Assembly (NCBI GenBank): GCA_022704885.1
Contig: JAKJFO010000243.1
Coordinates: forward strand, 1 to 5,883
Source: Candidatus Rifleibacteriota bacterium
GTDB lineage: Bacteria > Riflebacteria > Ozemobacteria > Ozemobacterales > Ozemobacteraceae
Reading direction: 5' to 3'
Length of the DNA: 5,883 bases
Part shown: positions 1-5,883 of the stretch, piece by piece
How positions within the stretch are numbered: the stretch's first letter is position 1
How the letters are laid out: each line of letters opens with the position of its first letter
Position numbers and translations under genes: made by a program
Notes under the pieces: model-generated
What the model was told of the DNA's origin: nothing
The model's database searches: none
The model's input: only the letters and a program-made list of their open reading frames with translations

Positions 1-3000
1 GTCATGCAGCGGAAAGGGTTGTTCCGATGATGTTGCCTGCTGGTCTGGATTCTGCCTGATATGCGCAGGGATTTTTTTCCACATGGCAAAGGCGATATCG
101 GTAAGACCATTGCTGTCTGCAATCTCGATAGCATTTTCCCCGGCATGGTTGCGCAGCAGCACCGGGGGTTCATGCGCCAGCATAGTCTCAGCCATTTCCG
201 GCGCACTGATCAGAACCGCAATATGTAATGGCGTATTGCCAAGGCTGTCGGCGATATCTATGCGGGCTCCATGTTTAAGCAGCATACTGGCGATTGCTGT
301 GTTTCTTTGTACGACAGCACGGGCAAGCGGAGTTATTCCGTTCATCTTCCATATGTGCATGTAACTGCCGCGCGAATAAAGGCTGTGGCGGGCTTTAACA
401 AAAGCCGGGTCGGTCATGGAAAAGCTGGCGATTTCTGTTGCGATGTTGGGATTGGCGCCTAGTTCGAGCAGGCTGGCGACAGCCCGATCCGAGTTCCTTT
501 CGGCTCCGCGCAGCAGAGGTGTACCACCGTATGCATCGAGACAGTCGATAGCAAGCCCTGATTTTATGAGTCTGGCGATAACCTCAGGTCTGGCGTTGTT
601 TTCAGCCGCCATATGCAACATGGTGTCAGCTGTAATACCCTGCTTCAGTTTTGTATCTGCTCCGGCATTGAGCAGCGCCAGGACAGTATCATGTGCGCTG
701 CCGTCTAGTGCAAAGCATAAAGGAGTTTCGGCTTTATGACTCAAAGCCTCCAGATCTGCGCCCTGCTTGAGCAGATACCTGACCAGTTCTGTTCTGCCGC
801 CGCGGGCGGCCCAGTGCAGCAGTGTATAGCCCTGCTCGTCGGTTTCCCTGAGGTTAAAACCGAGTTCGATCGCCAGCTTTACCGTATCGATCCGGCCTGT
901 CCAGGCCCAGCCAAAGACTGATTCATATTTTTCTCCGGGAGTTTCACCGGGAAAAAACAGAGGGCGCAGGTCAACGCCCTTGTCAGCGATACGGCGTAAC
1001 GCCGTGACACCCTCAGACGTTTCTACAAGCGCTTTGTAGAGATTTTCGTGCTTTTTGTCATGCAGAACCTTAAAATCAGCCGTGGCGCCATGTTCAAGCA
1101 TTATATCGAACAACTTCCAGCGGCCGGTGGCGAGCAGCAACGGCGGCAGACCATTGCTGCAGGTGGCGTTCGTATTGACGCCTGTCTTGAGAAGAAAGCG
1201 CAGAGGCTCGCTGTAGCCAGCCTGAATGACTTTTTCGAGCAGCGTGGCGCCGCTGGCCGTCTTATATTCGATATCTGCTCCGCTTTTTATCAGCAATTCG
1301 CTGGCACTGGCCGAACCGGCCATGATAGCGGCAAGCAACAGAGGTTCTCCCTTGCTGTTGGCAAGGTTCGGGTCGACGCCATGAGCGAGTGCGCGCGACA
1401 ACAGATCGATTCTGCCGCTCGATGTCCAGCTGTGAAGAATCGACGTTCCTGAGGCGGCGATCTGAGTAAAATCCGGCTGCTGTTCAAGCAGAAATTCGAT
1501 GATTTCGGGCTGGCCAAAGCGCAATCCCATGGAGAAAGGTGATTCATTCCAGCGGTCTGGCTTGAACAGGTCGGCGCCAAGGCTGACCAGTTTTTCGACA
1601 CGCCATTTTGTCGGTTCCCAGCGCATCAGCTCATGAAAAACCGTTCTGCCATCATGAGAAACCGTGTTTATCGCTGCCCCTTTTTTGATGAGCCAGGAAA
1701 AGGTAACCAGCAACGGGTCAGCGCCAACGCTCTCGAAAAGTGGAGTAATACCGCGTTTGTCAAAATGGTTGACGTTGGCACCTCTTTGCAGAAGCAGTTC
1801 CGCCAGAGCAAAATGCCCTTGTTTGACGGCCATGAACAGGGCTGTGCGCCCATTATTGTCGGTTATGTCGACGGGAACCGCGCGATCGAGTAACATGCGT
1901 GTCAGATAACTGTTTCCTGCCTTCGCTGCAATATGCAGAGGCGTCAGTCCCTCATTGTTGGCTGCAATCGGGTCGGCACCGGCTTTGAGCAGCGCAGTCG
2001 CCCACTGCCGGCTGTGTCGGCTGATCGAAAGATGCAGTGCGGTGTTGCCTTCGGCATCACGCTCTTTTGTGTCTGGTGTTCCGCTGAGCAGGCGTTCGAT
2101 GGTAAGGCGCTGGTTCGACTTGATTGCCGCCAGCAAACTTGTCTCACTGGCAGCAGCGGTTCGCATCGCTTCCACTTCTGCCGGATCACGCCGGCTGAAT
2201 TGGATGAGAAGTTCAAAAAGGTCGTAGTCGCCGCGTTTGTCGGCAAGCTGCAGAGCAGTTTCGCCTTTTTTGTCGGCGATGTCAGGCCTGGCTCCGGCCT
2301 GCAGCAGAGGTATGACCAGGTCTTTGCCAAATCCTCTGAGAGCTATATGCAACGGCGTGGCACCGTCAGCCGTCGTCGCGTTCGCATCAAAACCGGCCTT
2401 CAACAGCGTTTTAACCAGTTTTTCGTTATTGCGTGCAACCGCCAGGTGCAGTGCGGTTTCGCCTTTATCGTTTCGGGCCGGTGTGTCATTCAAGTTCATG
2501 GCGAGCAACAGAAATCCAGCCATTGCCTGTCGATCATTTTCTACACATTGCAAAAGCAATTTTGCCCGACCTTTCGCATCATCGCCTGAGCCATCCGGCA
2601 GCTGCAGTCGGGCACCACGCTCGACAAGCTCTTTGAGCAGCATCGGATCATTGTACCTCTCGGCCAGTGTCATTATCGTGTCGCCGTTGCCGGCAACAGC
2701 ATTTATATCAGCACCTTTTGCCAGCAGGTAATCCTTTATCTCACCGGCACTTTCGCTGTTGAAGCGTTCTTTATAAAGCGTGAGCAGCGGTGTGTAACCC
2801 GCATTATCGCGTGCATCGACTGCGGCTCCTGCTTCGACGACAAAAAAGATGGCGTTTATCTGGCGGGATATACAGGCCAGATGCAGAGGTGTGCGGCCAT
2901 AATCGTCTCTTACCTCGATTTTTGCGCCGCGTTCGAGCAGGAATGCAACATTTTCCGGAAATTCGCCGGAACATGCATACATCAGCGGTGTATAGGCTCC

Positions 3001-3696
3001 TGACGCGACGGCTTCGATCACAGCACCGGCTTCCAGCAATGCCGGCAGGCTGGTTTTGTCGAGTTTTGCCGCGACATGCAGCGGGGTGCGCTGCCAGTTG
3101 TCGGCAAGCTTCACGTCTGCCCCTGCTTTCATAAGCATCGATGCCACCTGCGGCAGATTGTAAAAAGCTCTGATCAGCGGCGTGCTTTCTTCGCCATCTC
3201 TGCAGTTCGGGTCGGCCCCCTCGCGCAGCAGATAGCGCACAGCGATTTGATTCTGGGCCAGAATAGCCCGAATCAGTAGAGGCGTACCCTTTTCGTCTTT
3301 GCTGTTGGGAGCGAGGTCAGGGTTTATCAAAAGACTGCGTGCGCCCTTTTCAAGCAGCAGATCGACAGTTTTGAGATCAGGATCGTTCATAACATGATCG
3401 AGTGCGGTTTTGCCCTGATTGTCCTTGAGGTTGGGATCAGCTCCGTTGTCGATCAGAAAAATGATCAGGTCAGCCCGGTGTTTTGATACTGCCTTATTCA
3501 GGGGCGTTCTGTCCCATGCATCTCTTTCGTTGGGATCCGCACCGGCTGCAAGCGCTTCAGCAAAATCCTTAACTTCAGGATATTTGTCACTTCTGCCCAG
3601 CAATTCTAAAAATGACGCGCCAGCCATGACCGGTTGCCAGATCGGCATCATAAAAAGCACCAGCATAAAGCAGACAGACAATTTTTTCGTCAGCAT
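1..3696 (-). CDS. Exported giant ankyrin-repeat protein (C-terminus beyond window)
   Basis: One frame of 1232 codons without a stop, read from the ATG at 3696-3694 down to base 1. The start is supported by AGGGGGA five bases upstream and by an immediate Sec signal peptide. After cleavage the protein is almost wholly ankyrin repeats, about 33 units of roughly 33 residues. The hallmark pattern is clear: a D/N-x-x-G-x-TPLH-x-A turn and first helix, a second helix ending LL-x-x-GAD, then a finger such as PNxx. Clear examples start near residues 59, 199, 264, 409, 442, 547, 580, 613, 953, 1054 and 1150. Ankyrin repeats bind proteins and have no catalytic role; none is visible here. Signal peptide plus repeats implies a periplasmic, surface or released binding protein; the partner is unknown. 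No transmembrane segment appears after the signal. Residues about 1211-1232 are Q/P/S-rich and non-repeat, so the C-terminus or a second domain follows. The gene is probably transcribed alone from the divergent promoter. Family assignment is very secure; function is not. Confidence 0.97.
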   Translation of the reverse strand, partial: MLTKKLSVCFMLVLFMMPIWQPVMAGASFLELLGRSDKYPEVKDFAEALAAGADPNERDAWDRTPLNKAVSKHRADLIIFLIDNGADPNLKDNQGKTALDHVMNDPDLKTVDLLLEKGARSLLINPDLAPNSKDEKGTPLLIRAILAQNQIAVRYLLREGADPNCRDGEESTPLIRAFYNLPQVASMLMKAGADVKLADNWQRTPLHVAAKLDKTSLPALLEAGAVIEAVASGAYTPLMYACSGEFPENVAFLLERGAKIEVRDDYGRTPLHLACISRQINAIFFVVEAGAAVDARDNAGYTPLLTLYKERFNSESAGEIKDYLLAKGADINAVAGNGDTIMTLAERYNDPMLLKELVERGARLQLPDGSGDDAKGRAKLLLQCVENDRQAMAGFLLLAMNLNDTPARNDKGETALHLAVARNNEKLVKTLLKAGFDANATTADGATPLHIALRGFGKDLVIPLLQAGARPDIADKKGETALQLADKRGDYDLFELLIQFSRRDPAEVEAMRTAAASETSLLAAIKSNQRLTIERLLSGTPDTKERDAEGNTALHLSISRHSRQWATALLKAGADPIAANNEGLTPLHIAAKAGNSYLTRMLLDRAVPVDITDNNGRTALFMAVKQGHFALAELLLQRGANVNHFDKRGITPLFESVGADPLLVTFSWLIKKGAAINTVSHDGRTVFHELMRWEPTKWRVEKLVSLGADLFKPDRWNESPFSMGLRFGQPEIIEFLLEQQPDFTQIAASGTSILHSWTSSGRIDLLSRALAHGVDPNLANSKGEPLLLAAIMAGSASASELLIKSGADIEYKTASGATLLEKVIQAGYSEPLRFLLKTGVNTNATCSNGLPPLLLATGRWKLFDIMLEHGATADFKVLHDKKHENLYKALVETSEGVTALRRIADKGVDLRPLFFPGETPGEKYESVFGWAWTGRIDTVKLAIELGFNLRETDEQGYTLLHWAARGGRTELVRYLLKQGADLEALSHKAETPLCFALDGSAHDTVLALLNAGADTKLKQGITADTMLHMAAENNARPEVIARLIKSGLAIDCLDAYGGTPLLRGAERNSDRAVASLLELGANPNIATEIASFSMTDPAFVKARHSLYSRGSYMHIWKMNGITPLARAVVQRNTAIASMLLKHGARIDIADSLGNTPLHIAVLISAPEMAETMLAHEPPVLLRNHAGENAIEIADSNGLTDIAFAMWKKIPAHIRQNPDQQATSSEQPFPLHD
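67..3579 (-). repeat. Array of about 33 protein-level ankyrin repeats
   Basis: Approximate unit starts by residue: 40 (partial cap), 59, 92, 134, 167, 199, 231, 264, 297, 335, 369 (degenerate), 409, 442, 475, 515, 547, 580, 613, 646, 681, 714, 747, 780, 813, 846, 876 (degenerate), 918, 953, 986, 1019, 1054, 1116, 1150 and 1183 (capping unit). Most are 32-34 residues. Units near 92, 297, 369 and 876 carry insertions of about 5-9 residues, and a loop of about 30 residues follows the unit at 1054. Repeats are similar as protein but not as DNA: the frequent KAGAD motif is spelled with different synonymous codons (near residue 190 compared with 571). The array is therefore old and diverged rather than a recent tandem expansion. 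Confidence 0.93.
352..438 (-). other. Long aromatic insert in an ankyrin finger loop
   Basis: Residues about 1087-1115 interrupt the register between the unit starting at 1054, whose finger ends at PNIA, and the next unit, whose TPLARAV helix starts near 1122. The insert contains two Phe, two Tyr, several Ser, and His and Arg residues, and is followed directly by a Trp (1116). Its position corresponds to the hairpin finger that often contacts partners in ankyrin proteins. A partner-binding role is inference only. Confidence 0.6.
3622..3696 (-). other. Sec signal peptide of the ankyrin protein
   Basis: Residues 1-25 show the three expected parts: a positive start (MLTKK), a hydrophobic core of about 13 residues rich in L, V, F and M (about residues 6-17), and a polar end with a VMA site. 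Cleavage is likely after Ala25, or after Ala27 (AGA) as the alternative. The only early cysteine, Cys9, lies inside the core and lacks a lipobox around it, so a lipoprotein is unlikely. This is inference from composition, not a computed prediction. Confidence 0.85.
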
Positions 3697-3700
3697 TGTT

Positions 3701-3707
3701 TCCCCCT
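3701..3707 (-). promoter_or_regulatory. Ribosome binding site of the ankyrin gene
   Basis: On the minus strand AGGGGGA ends four bases before the ATG at 3696. It is purine-rich with good spacing, and it favours this start over the in-frame methionines at residues 11, 16, 17 and 24, which would also break or remove the signal peptide. Confidence 0.75.
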
Positions 3708-3728
3708 GATCACTGTTCCTCTATCAGC

Positions 3729-3757
3729 ATTATGCAGCGCCACCGCGATATTGTCGA
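3729..3757 (-). promoter_or_regulatory. Putative sigma70-type promoter of the ankyrin gene
   Basis: On the minus strand, TCGACA (3757-3752, five of six matches to TTGACA) is followed by a 17-base spacer and CATAAT (3734-3729, five of six matches to TATAAT). Transcription would start near 3722, giving a leader of about 26 bases that holds the ribosome binding site. Both boxes and the spacing are good, but no expression evidence exists. Confidence 0.5.
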
Positions 3758-3760
3758 CAA
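3751..3760. promoter_or_regulatory. 10-bp palindrome over the -35 element, possible operator
   Basis: TTGTCGACAA is a perfect inverted repeat. It covers the whole proposed -35 box of the ankyrin gene (3752-3757), so a dimeric regulator bound here would block that promoter. A second perfect 10-bp palindrome lies 28 bp further right, centre to centre. A palindrome this short can arise by chance, so an operator role is inference. Confidence 0.3.
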
Positions 3761-3778
3761 CAAACTTTTATTGTGCAG

Positions 3779-3788
3779 TATGATCATA
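3779..3788. promoter_or_regulatory. Second 10-bp palindrome in the divergent spacer
   Basis: TATGATCATA is a perfect inverted repeat 28 bp (centre to centre) from the palindrome at 3751-3760. The core TGATCA also occurs at 3707-3712, just before the ankyrin ribosome binding site. The two palindromes have different sequences, so they are not two copies of one operator. Confidence 0.2.
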
Positions 3789-3980
3789 TTCGTTTCAATC
3801 AGCCGCTGCTGCATGTTGATCGGGGCCGAATAAGAATAACACGATTCGATAGCGATACTGAACCCCAAAGCGAATGTATTCTCCAGGCAATGACTGTCTT
3901 TGACCGAGAATTGTGTTGCTGCCTTCCAAAAATAGACAGTGCGGCGAAAAAGTGCTATTGAGATAATATAGATTATAGAT

Positions 3981-3987
3981 GGAGGGG
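3981..3987 (+). promoter_or_regulatory. Ribosome binding site of the dikinase-family gene
   Basis: GGAGGGG ends three bases before the ATG at 3991, with its GGAGG core five bases away. This is a strong Shine-Dalgarno match and selects 3991 over the next in-frame ATG (residue 15, base 4033), which has no comparable site. Confidence 0.8.
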
Positions 3988-3990
3988 CGT

Positions 3991-5406
3991 ATGATTGAAG
4001 ATTTTTCTGGTATTTCTACGTACGATCAGGGCATGGTTCCGCTCAACACATGGGATCAGATCATCGGCAAGATCGCCGCGCTGCGCGGAGAGACCGATAC
4101 CGAGAAACAACTGGCAATCATCACTGCGGTGCTGGTAAACATCAGGCTTCTCGACAAGGAAGATAAAATCTACGACCGTCGAGACCTCAAAGAAAACATC
4201 GACACCATCTACCAGAGGGTTCTCGACGAGACGAAGCAGACGCTGAACCGCAAGAACGAGCCATCGAACGAATATATCTATTATTTTCGCGAACTGCTCA
4301 AAAAGCTGCCGATCCGCAGTGGAGGTATCGATCTGATCGGTGATATCAGAAGTGCCGCCGAATATTTTGAGGAAGGGCGTAACGGCAGCGACCCGCTGAT
4401 GTCGTTTGCCGGCGATCTGCGCAAAGAAGTGCACCGAAAGCTGTCGCCACGTATTCTCGAAAAGTACATCAGGCCTTATCTGCAACTGGTTAAGCACAAC
4501 AACAGCGAACCTATGTATAAAGCCGGCTACATGGTTGTCGCCAGCCGCTTTGACGCAAAAAATGAAGACGCAAAATTTATCGAACTGGCTGAAGAACTCG
4601 AAGAAAAGCTTTCCTACCTCTGGGATTATGAAAGGGGCGACATCACCGCGGTTAAAAAGAATCTCGAAAAACACCTCGATCTTTTCGAAAAGTGTTTTCT
4701 GCGCCGTGAAATGCAGACTTTTCTCGACATCAGCACGGCTCAGCATATCAGCAACACCGACAACCTTGTTGACTGCCTCAAGCGACTGGCCAGTTTCAAG
4801 ACCATGCTCAAAAAGTCGTATTTCGAAAAACGCATCGAACTGTTCGATTATCTCAATCTCGACCTCGATATCGGGCGTCTGGTCTTCATATTCACCAACG
4901 ACCTGACCAACAGCCATTATGAGACGGTGACCTTCGGTAATATCAAAAACTGCATTCTGCTGGTCAAGGAACTTATCGTTCTGCTCAGTATCAAAGGTAT
5001 TCTCGCCGACAAGAGTGAAAAGTTCATCAAAGAGCTCAACGCCATCTACGCGATGGAAACTGTCGATATTCTCAAGACCAAACGCCTGTTTCAGAATATT
5101 TCGCTCGAACTGCAGCAGTTCATGAAAACCAATATTTTTCTGCGGCTCAGCCAGATGCTCAATAACGTGCTCGAGGCCTACCAGGTGCCGACTTCCAACC
5201 TGTCGCCGATCAAGGACCGCTTTTTCAACAATTTCATCAGAACCACCGAGTTTCATGCGGTCAACGAGTTCGTCGAAAAGATCATCATGTTTCTCAACCG
5301 TGAGCTCGCCAGCAAAAACGCCGAAAACAGTCTATATGGTAAATTTCGCCTGACTGAAATGCCCGCCGTGAAAGGCGATTACGATGCTTTCATCGCTACT
5401 ACCTGG
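3991..5406 (+). other. Unrecognised N-terminal extension, about 470 residues
   Basis: Residues 1 to about 472 resemble no domain I can name. The sequence is rich in Leu, Glu, Lys, Asp, Asn and Ile, with many amphipathic stretches (about 40-90, 145-240, 260-290, 320-430) and few Gly or Pro, suggesting an all-helical region. Cysteines are sparse, and I see no ATP-binding loop, zinc site or DNA-binding motif. It is continuous with the dikinase domain in one frame, so it is a real fusion rather than a read-through of two genes. It could be a regulatory, oligomerisation or partner-binding module; this is inference. Confidence 0.7.
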
Positions 5407-5883
5407 AGCCCGACAGCAGACGCGGTGCGCCCCTTTCTGGGTGGCAAAGGCAACGGCATAATCGATATGAAAAGCCTGGGAATCAACATTCCGCCGGCAT
5501 TTGTGCTTGGCCTGCCGATCTGCCGCGAGATCGACGACAAAAAGGCCGATCAGAAAGGCTTTAAAGAAGCCATTCGCAAGTATCTCGGCCAGCTCGAAGA
5601 AAAAACCTCACGCAAACTGGGTGATGCAGCTGGACCGCTGCTGGTTTCAGTGCGTTCCGGCACCACCATTTCGCTGCCCGGTTCGATGTGTACAATTCTC
5701 AATGTCGGGCTTACACCTGCCATTCGCCAGAGTCTAGCAAAACAATACGGCGACAGCTTTGCCGACAGTATCTATCTGAGATTTCTGATCAACACTCTGG
5801 TTGCGCTCGAAGTGCCGGGCAATCCGGAAGTCACCATAGAAGCAGCTGAGCAGATCGTTAAACAACGCCTCGGCGACGGATTC
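3991..5883 (+). CDS. Pyruvate,phosphate dikinase / PEP synthase-family protein with long N-terminal extension (partial)
   Basis: The first 631 codons of a gene that continues past the right edge. Residues from about 475 match the N-terminal nucleotide-binding (ATP-grasp-type) domain of PPDK. LGGKGNGI (483-490) carries Lys486, and the following LGINIPPAF matches the family's LGxxVPPGF. LLVSVRSG (550-557) carries Arg555, followed by SLPGSMCTILNVGL, the phosphate-binding loop. By alignment from memory these correspond to Lys22 and Arg92 of Clostridium symbiosum PPDK. PPDK interconverts ATP, phosphate and pyruvate with AMP, pyrophosphate and PEP; PEP synthase and some regulatory or glucan dikinases share this fold. 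The acidic metal-binding residues, phosphohistidine domain and PEP barrel lie beyond the window, so the exact reaction cannot be assigned. Ordinary PPDKs start with this domain near residue 1; here about 470 residues precede it. No signal peptide or membrane segment is seen, so it is probably cytoplasmic. Confidence 0.9.
   Translation, partial: MIEDFSGISTYDQGMVPLNTWDQIIGKIAALRGETDTEKQLAIITAVLVNIRLLDKEDKIYDRRDLKENIDTIYQRVLDETKQTLNRKNEPSNEYIYYFRELLKKLPIRSGGIDLIGDIRSAAEYFEEGRNGSDPLMSFAGDLRKEVHRKLSPRILEKYIRPYLQLVKHNNSEPMYKAGYMVVASRFDAKNEDAKFIELAEELEEKLSYLWDYERGDITAVKKNLEKHLDLFEKCFLRREMQTFLDISTAQHISNTDNLVDCLKRLASFKTMLKKSYFEKRIELFDYLNLDLDIGRLVFIFTNDLTNSHYETVTFGNIKNCILLVKELIVLLSIKGILADKSEKFIKELNAIYAMETVDILKTKRLFQNISLELQQFMKTNIFLRLSQMLNNVLEAYQVPTSNLSPIKDRFFNNFIRTTEFHAVNEFVEKIIMFLNRELASKNAENSLYGKFRLTEMPAVKGDYDAFIATTWSPTADAVRPFLGGKGNGIIDMKSLGINIPPAFVLGLPICREIDDKKADQKGFKEAIRKYLGQLEEKTSRKLGDAAGPLLVSVRSGTTISLPGSMCTILNVGLTPAIRQSLAKQYGDSFADSIYLRFLINTLVALEVPGNPEVTIEAAEQIVKQRLGDGF
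5407..5883 (+). other. PPDK N-terminal nucleotide-binding domain (partial)
   Basis: Residues about 473-631. Besides the GGKG and SVRSG loops, the stretch YLRFLINTLVALEVPG (about 597-612) aligns with the SYRRFIQMF...GVP region of PPDK, and an amphipathic helix follows at the edge. Compared with the usual PGMMDT loop, this protein has PGSMCT: the glycine, second methionine and threonine are kept, while Met and Asp are replaced by Ser565 and Cys567. The remaining half of the domain lies outside the window. Confidence 0.85.

Larger units (their letters stand above)
3697..3990. other. Divergent intergenic region between the two genes
   Basis: About 294 bases with no convincing gene. The left third holds the ribosome binding site, promoter and palindromes of the ankyrin gene. 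I see nothing recognisable in about 3800-3930. Close to the right gene, TAGACA (3933-3938) resembles a -35 box but the sequence 17 bases on (TATTGA) is a weak -10. The A/T-rich stretch 3962-3979 includes GATAAT and TATAGA, yet has no good -35 at the right distance. The dikinase promoter is therefore probably here but cannot be placed with confidence. No terminator hairpin is needed or seen, since both genes read outward. Confidence 0.7.

Noticed and set aside
83..1452. Plus-strand open frames of 60-134 codons in the left part of the window
   Set aside because: They mirror ankyrin coding sequence on the minus strand, have no good ribosome binding sites, and look like no protein family.
1933..2731. 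Several plus-strand open frames of 160-220 codons opposite the ankyrin gene
   Set aside because: Their translations are rich in Ser, Arg, Cys and Ala with no domain pattern, and they overlap one another. The minus-strand frame gives unmistakable ankyrin repeats throughout.
67..3579. DNA tandem repeat or recent duplication
   Set aside because: The periodicity of about 99 bases exists at the protein level only. Repeated motifs use different synonymous codons, so copies are not near-identical as DNA.
3624..3666. Later start codons for the ankyrin gene (methionines 11, 16, 17 and 24)
   Set aside because: The start at 3696 has AGGGGGA at ideal spacing and preserves the basic start of the signal peptide; later starts would lose it.
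3773..3961. A 62-codon open frame within the divergent spacer
   Set aside because: It has no clear ribosome binding site, its composition is unremarkable, and it overlaps the regulatory region. I see no reason to call it a gene.
3933..3961. TAGACA with TATTGA as the dikinase gene promoter
   Set aside because: The -35 half is good but the -10 matches only three of six bases. It is noted in the intergenic entry but not called.
3973..5256. A 427-codon open frame on the minus strand opposite the dikinase-family gene
   Set aside because: It is exactly in codon register with the sense gene and exists because that gene lacks TTA, CTA and TCA codons there. The sense strand has a strong ribosome binding site and recognisable PPDK motifs in the same continuous frame.

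Overview
The window holds two large, divergently oriented protein genes separated by about 294 bases. Both run off the window edges, so neither stop codon is visible. No RNA genes, mobile elements, CRISPR arrays or DNA-level tandem repeats were seen. The organism is bacterial: both starts have strong Shine-Dalgarno sequences, and the left gene begins with a Sec signal peptide. Base composition is moderate, close to half G+C by eye. The phylum cannot be fixed from this sequence.

Region 1 (1-3696, minus strand) is one uninterrupted reading frame of 1232 codons, still open at the left edge. It encodes an exported giant ankyrin-repeat protein: a signal peptide of about 25 residues, then about 33 ankyrin units of mostly 33 residues. 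The units are canonical at the start, middle and end. Two stretches are degenerate, and one finger loop carries an insert of about 30 residues. The last 20 or so visible residues leave the repeat pattern, which may mean the C-terminus is near. The array explains almost all sequence left of 3696; the open frames on the opposite strand there look like shadows.

Region 2 (3697-3990) is the divergent intergenic region. It has a good sigma70-like promoter for the ankyrin gene, two perfect 10-bp palindromes (one overlapping that promoter's -35 element), an A/T-rich stretch just before the right gene, and a ribosome binding site for each gene.

Region 3 (3991-5883, plus strand) is the first 631 codons of a gene in the pyruvate,phosphate dikinase / PEP-synthase family. 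The nucleotide-binding domain begins only near residue 475, with a GGKG lysine loop and a SVRSG...LPG loop. It is preceded by about 470 residues of charged, probably helical sequence that I do not recognise. The swivelling phosphohistidine domain and the PEP/pyruvate barrel would lie beyond the right edge.

Nothing in the sequence links the two genes functionally: one product is exported and the other looks cytoplasmic, and they diverge. The most unusual points are the size and domain plan of the exported ankyrin protein and the long unrecognised N-terminal extension on the dikinase.
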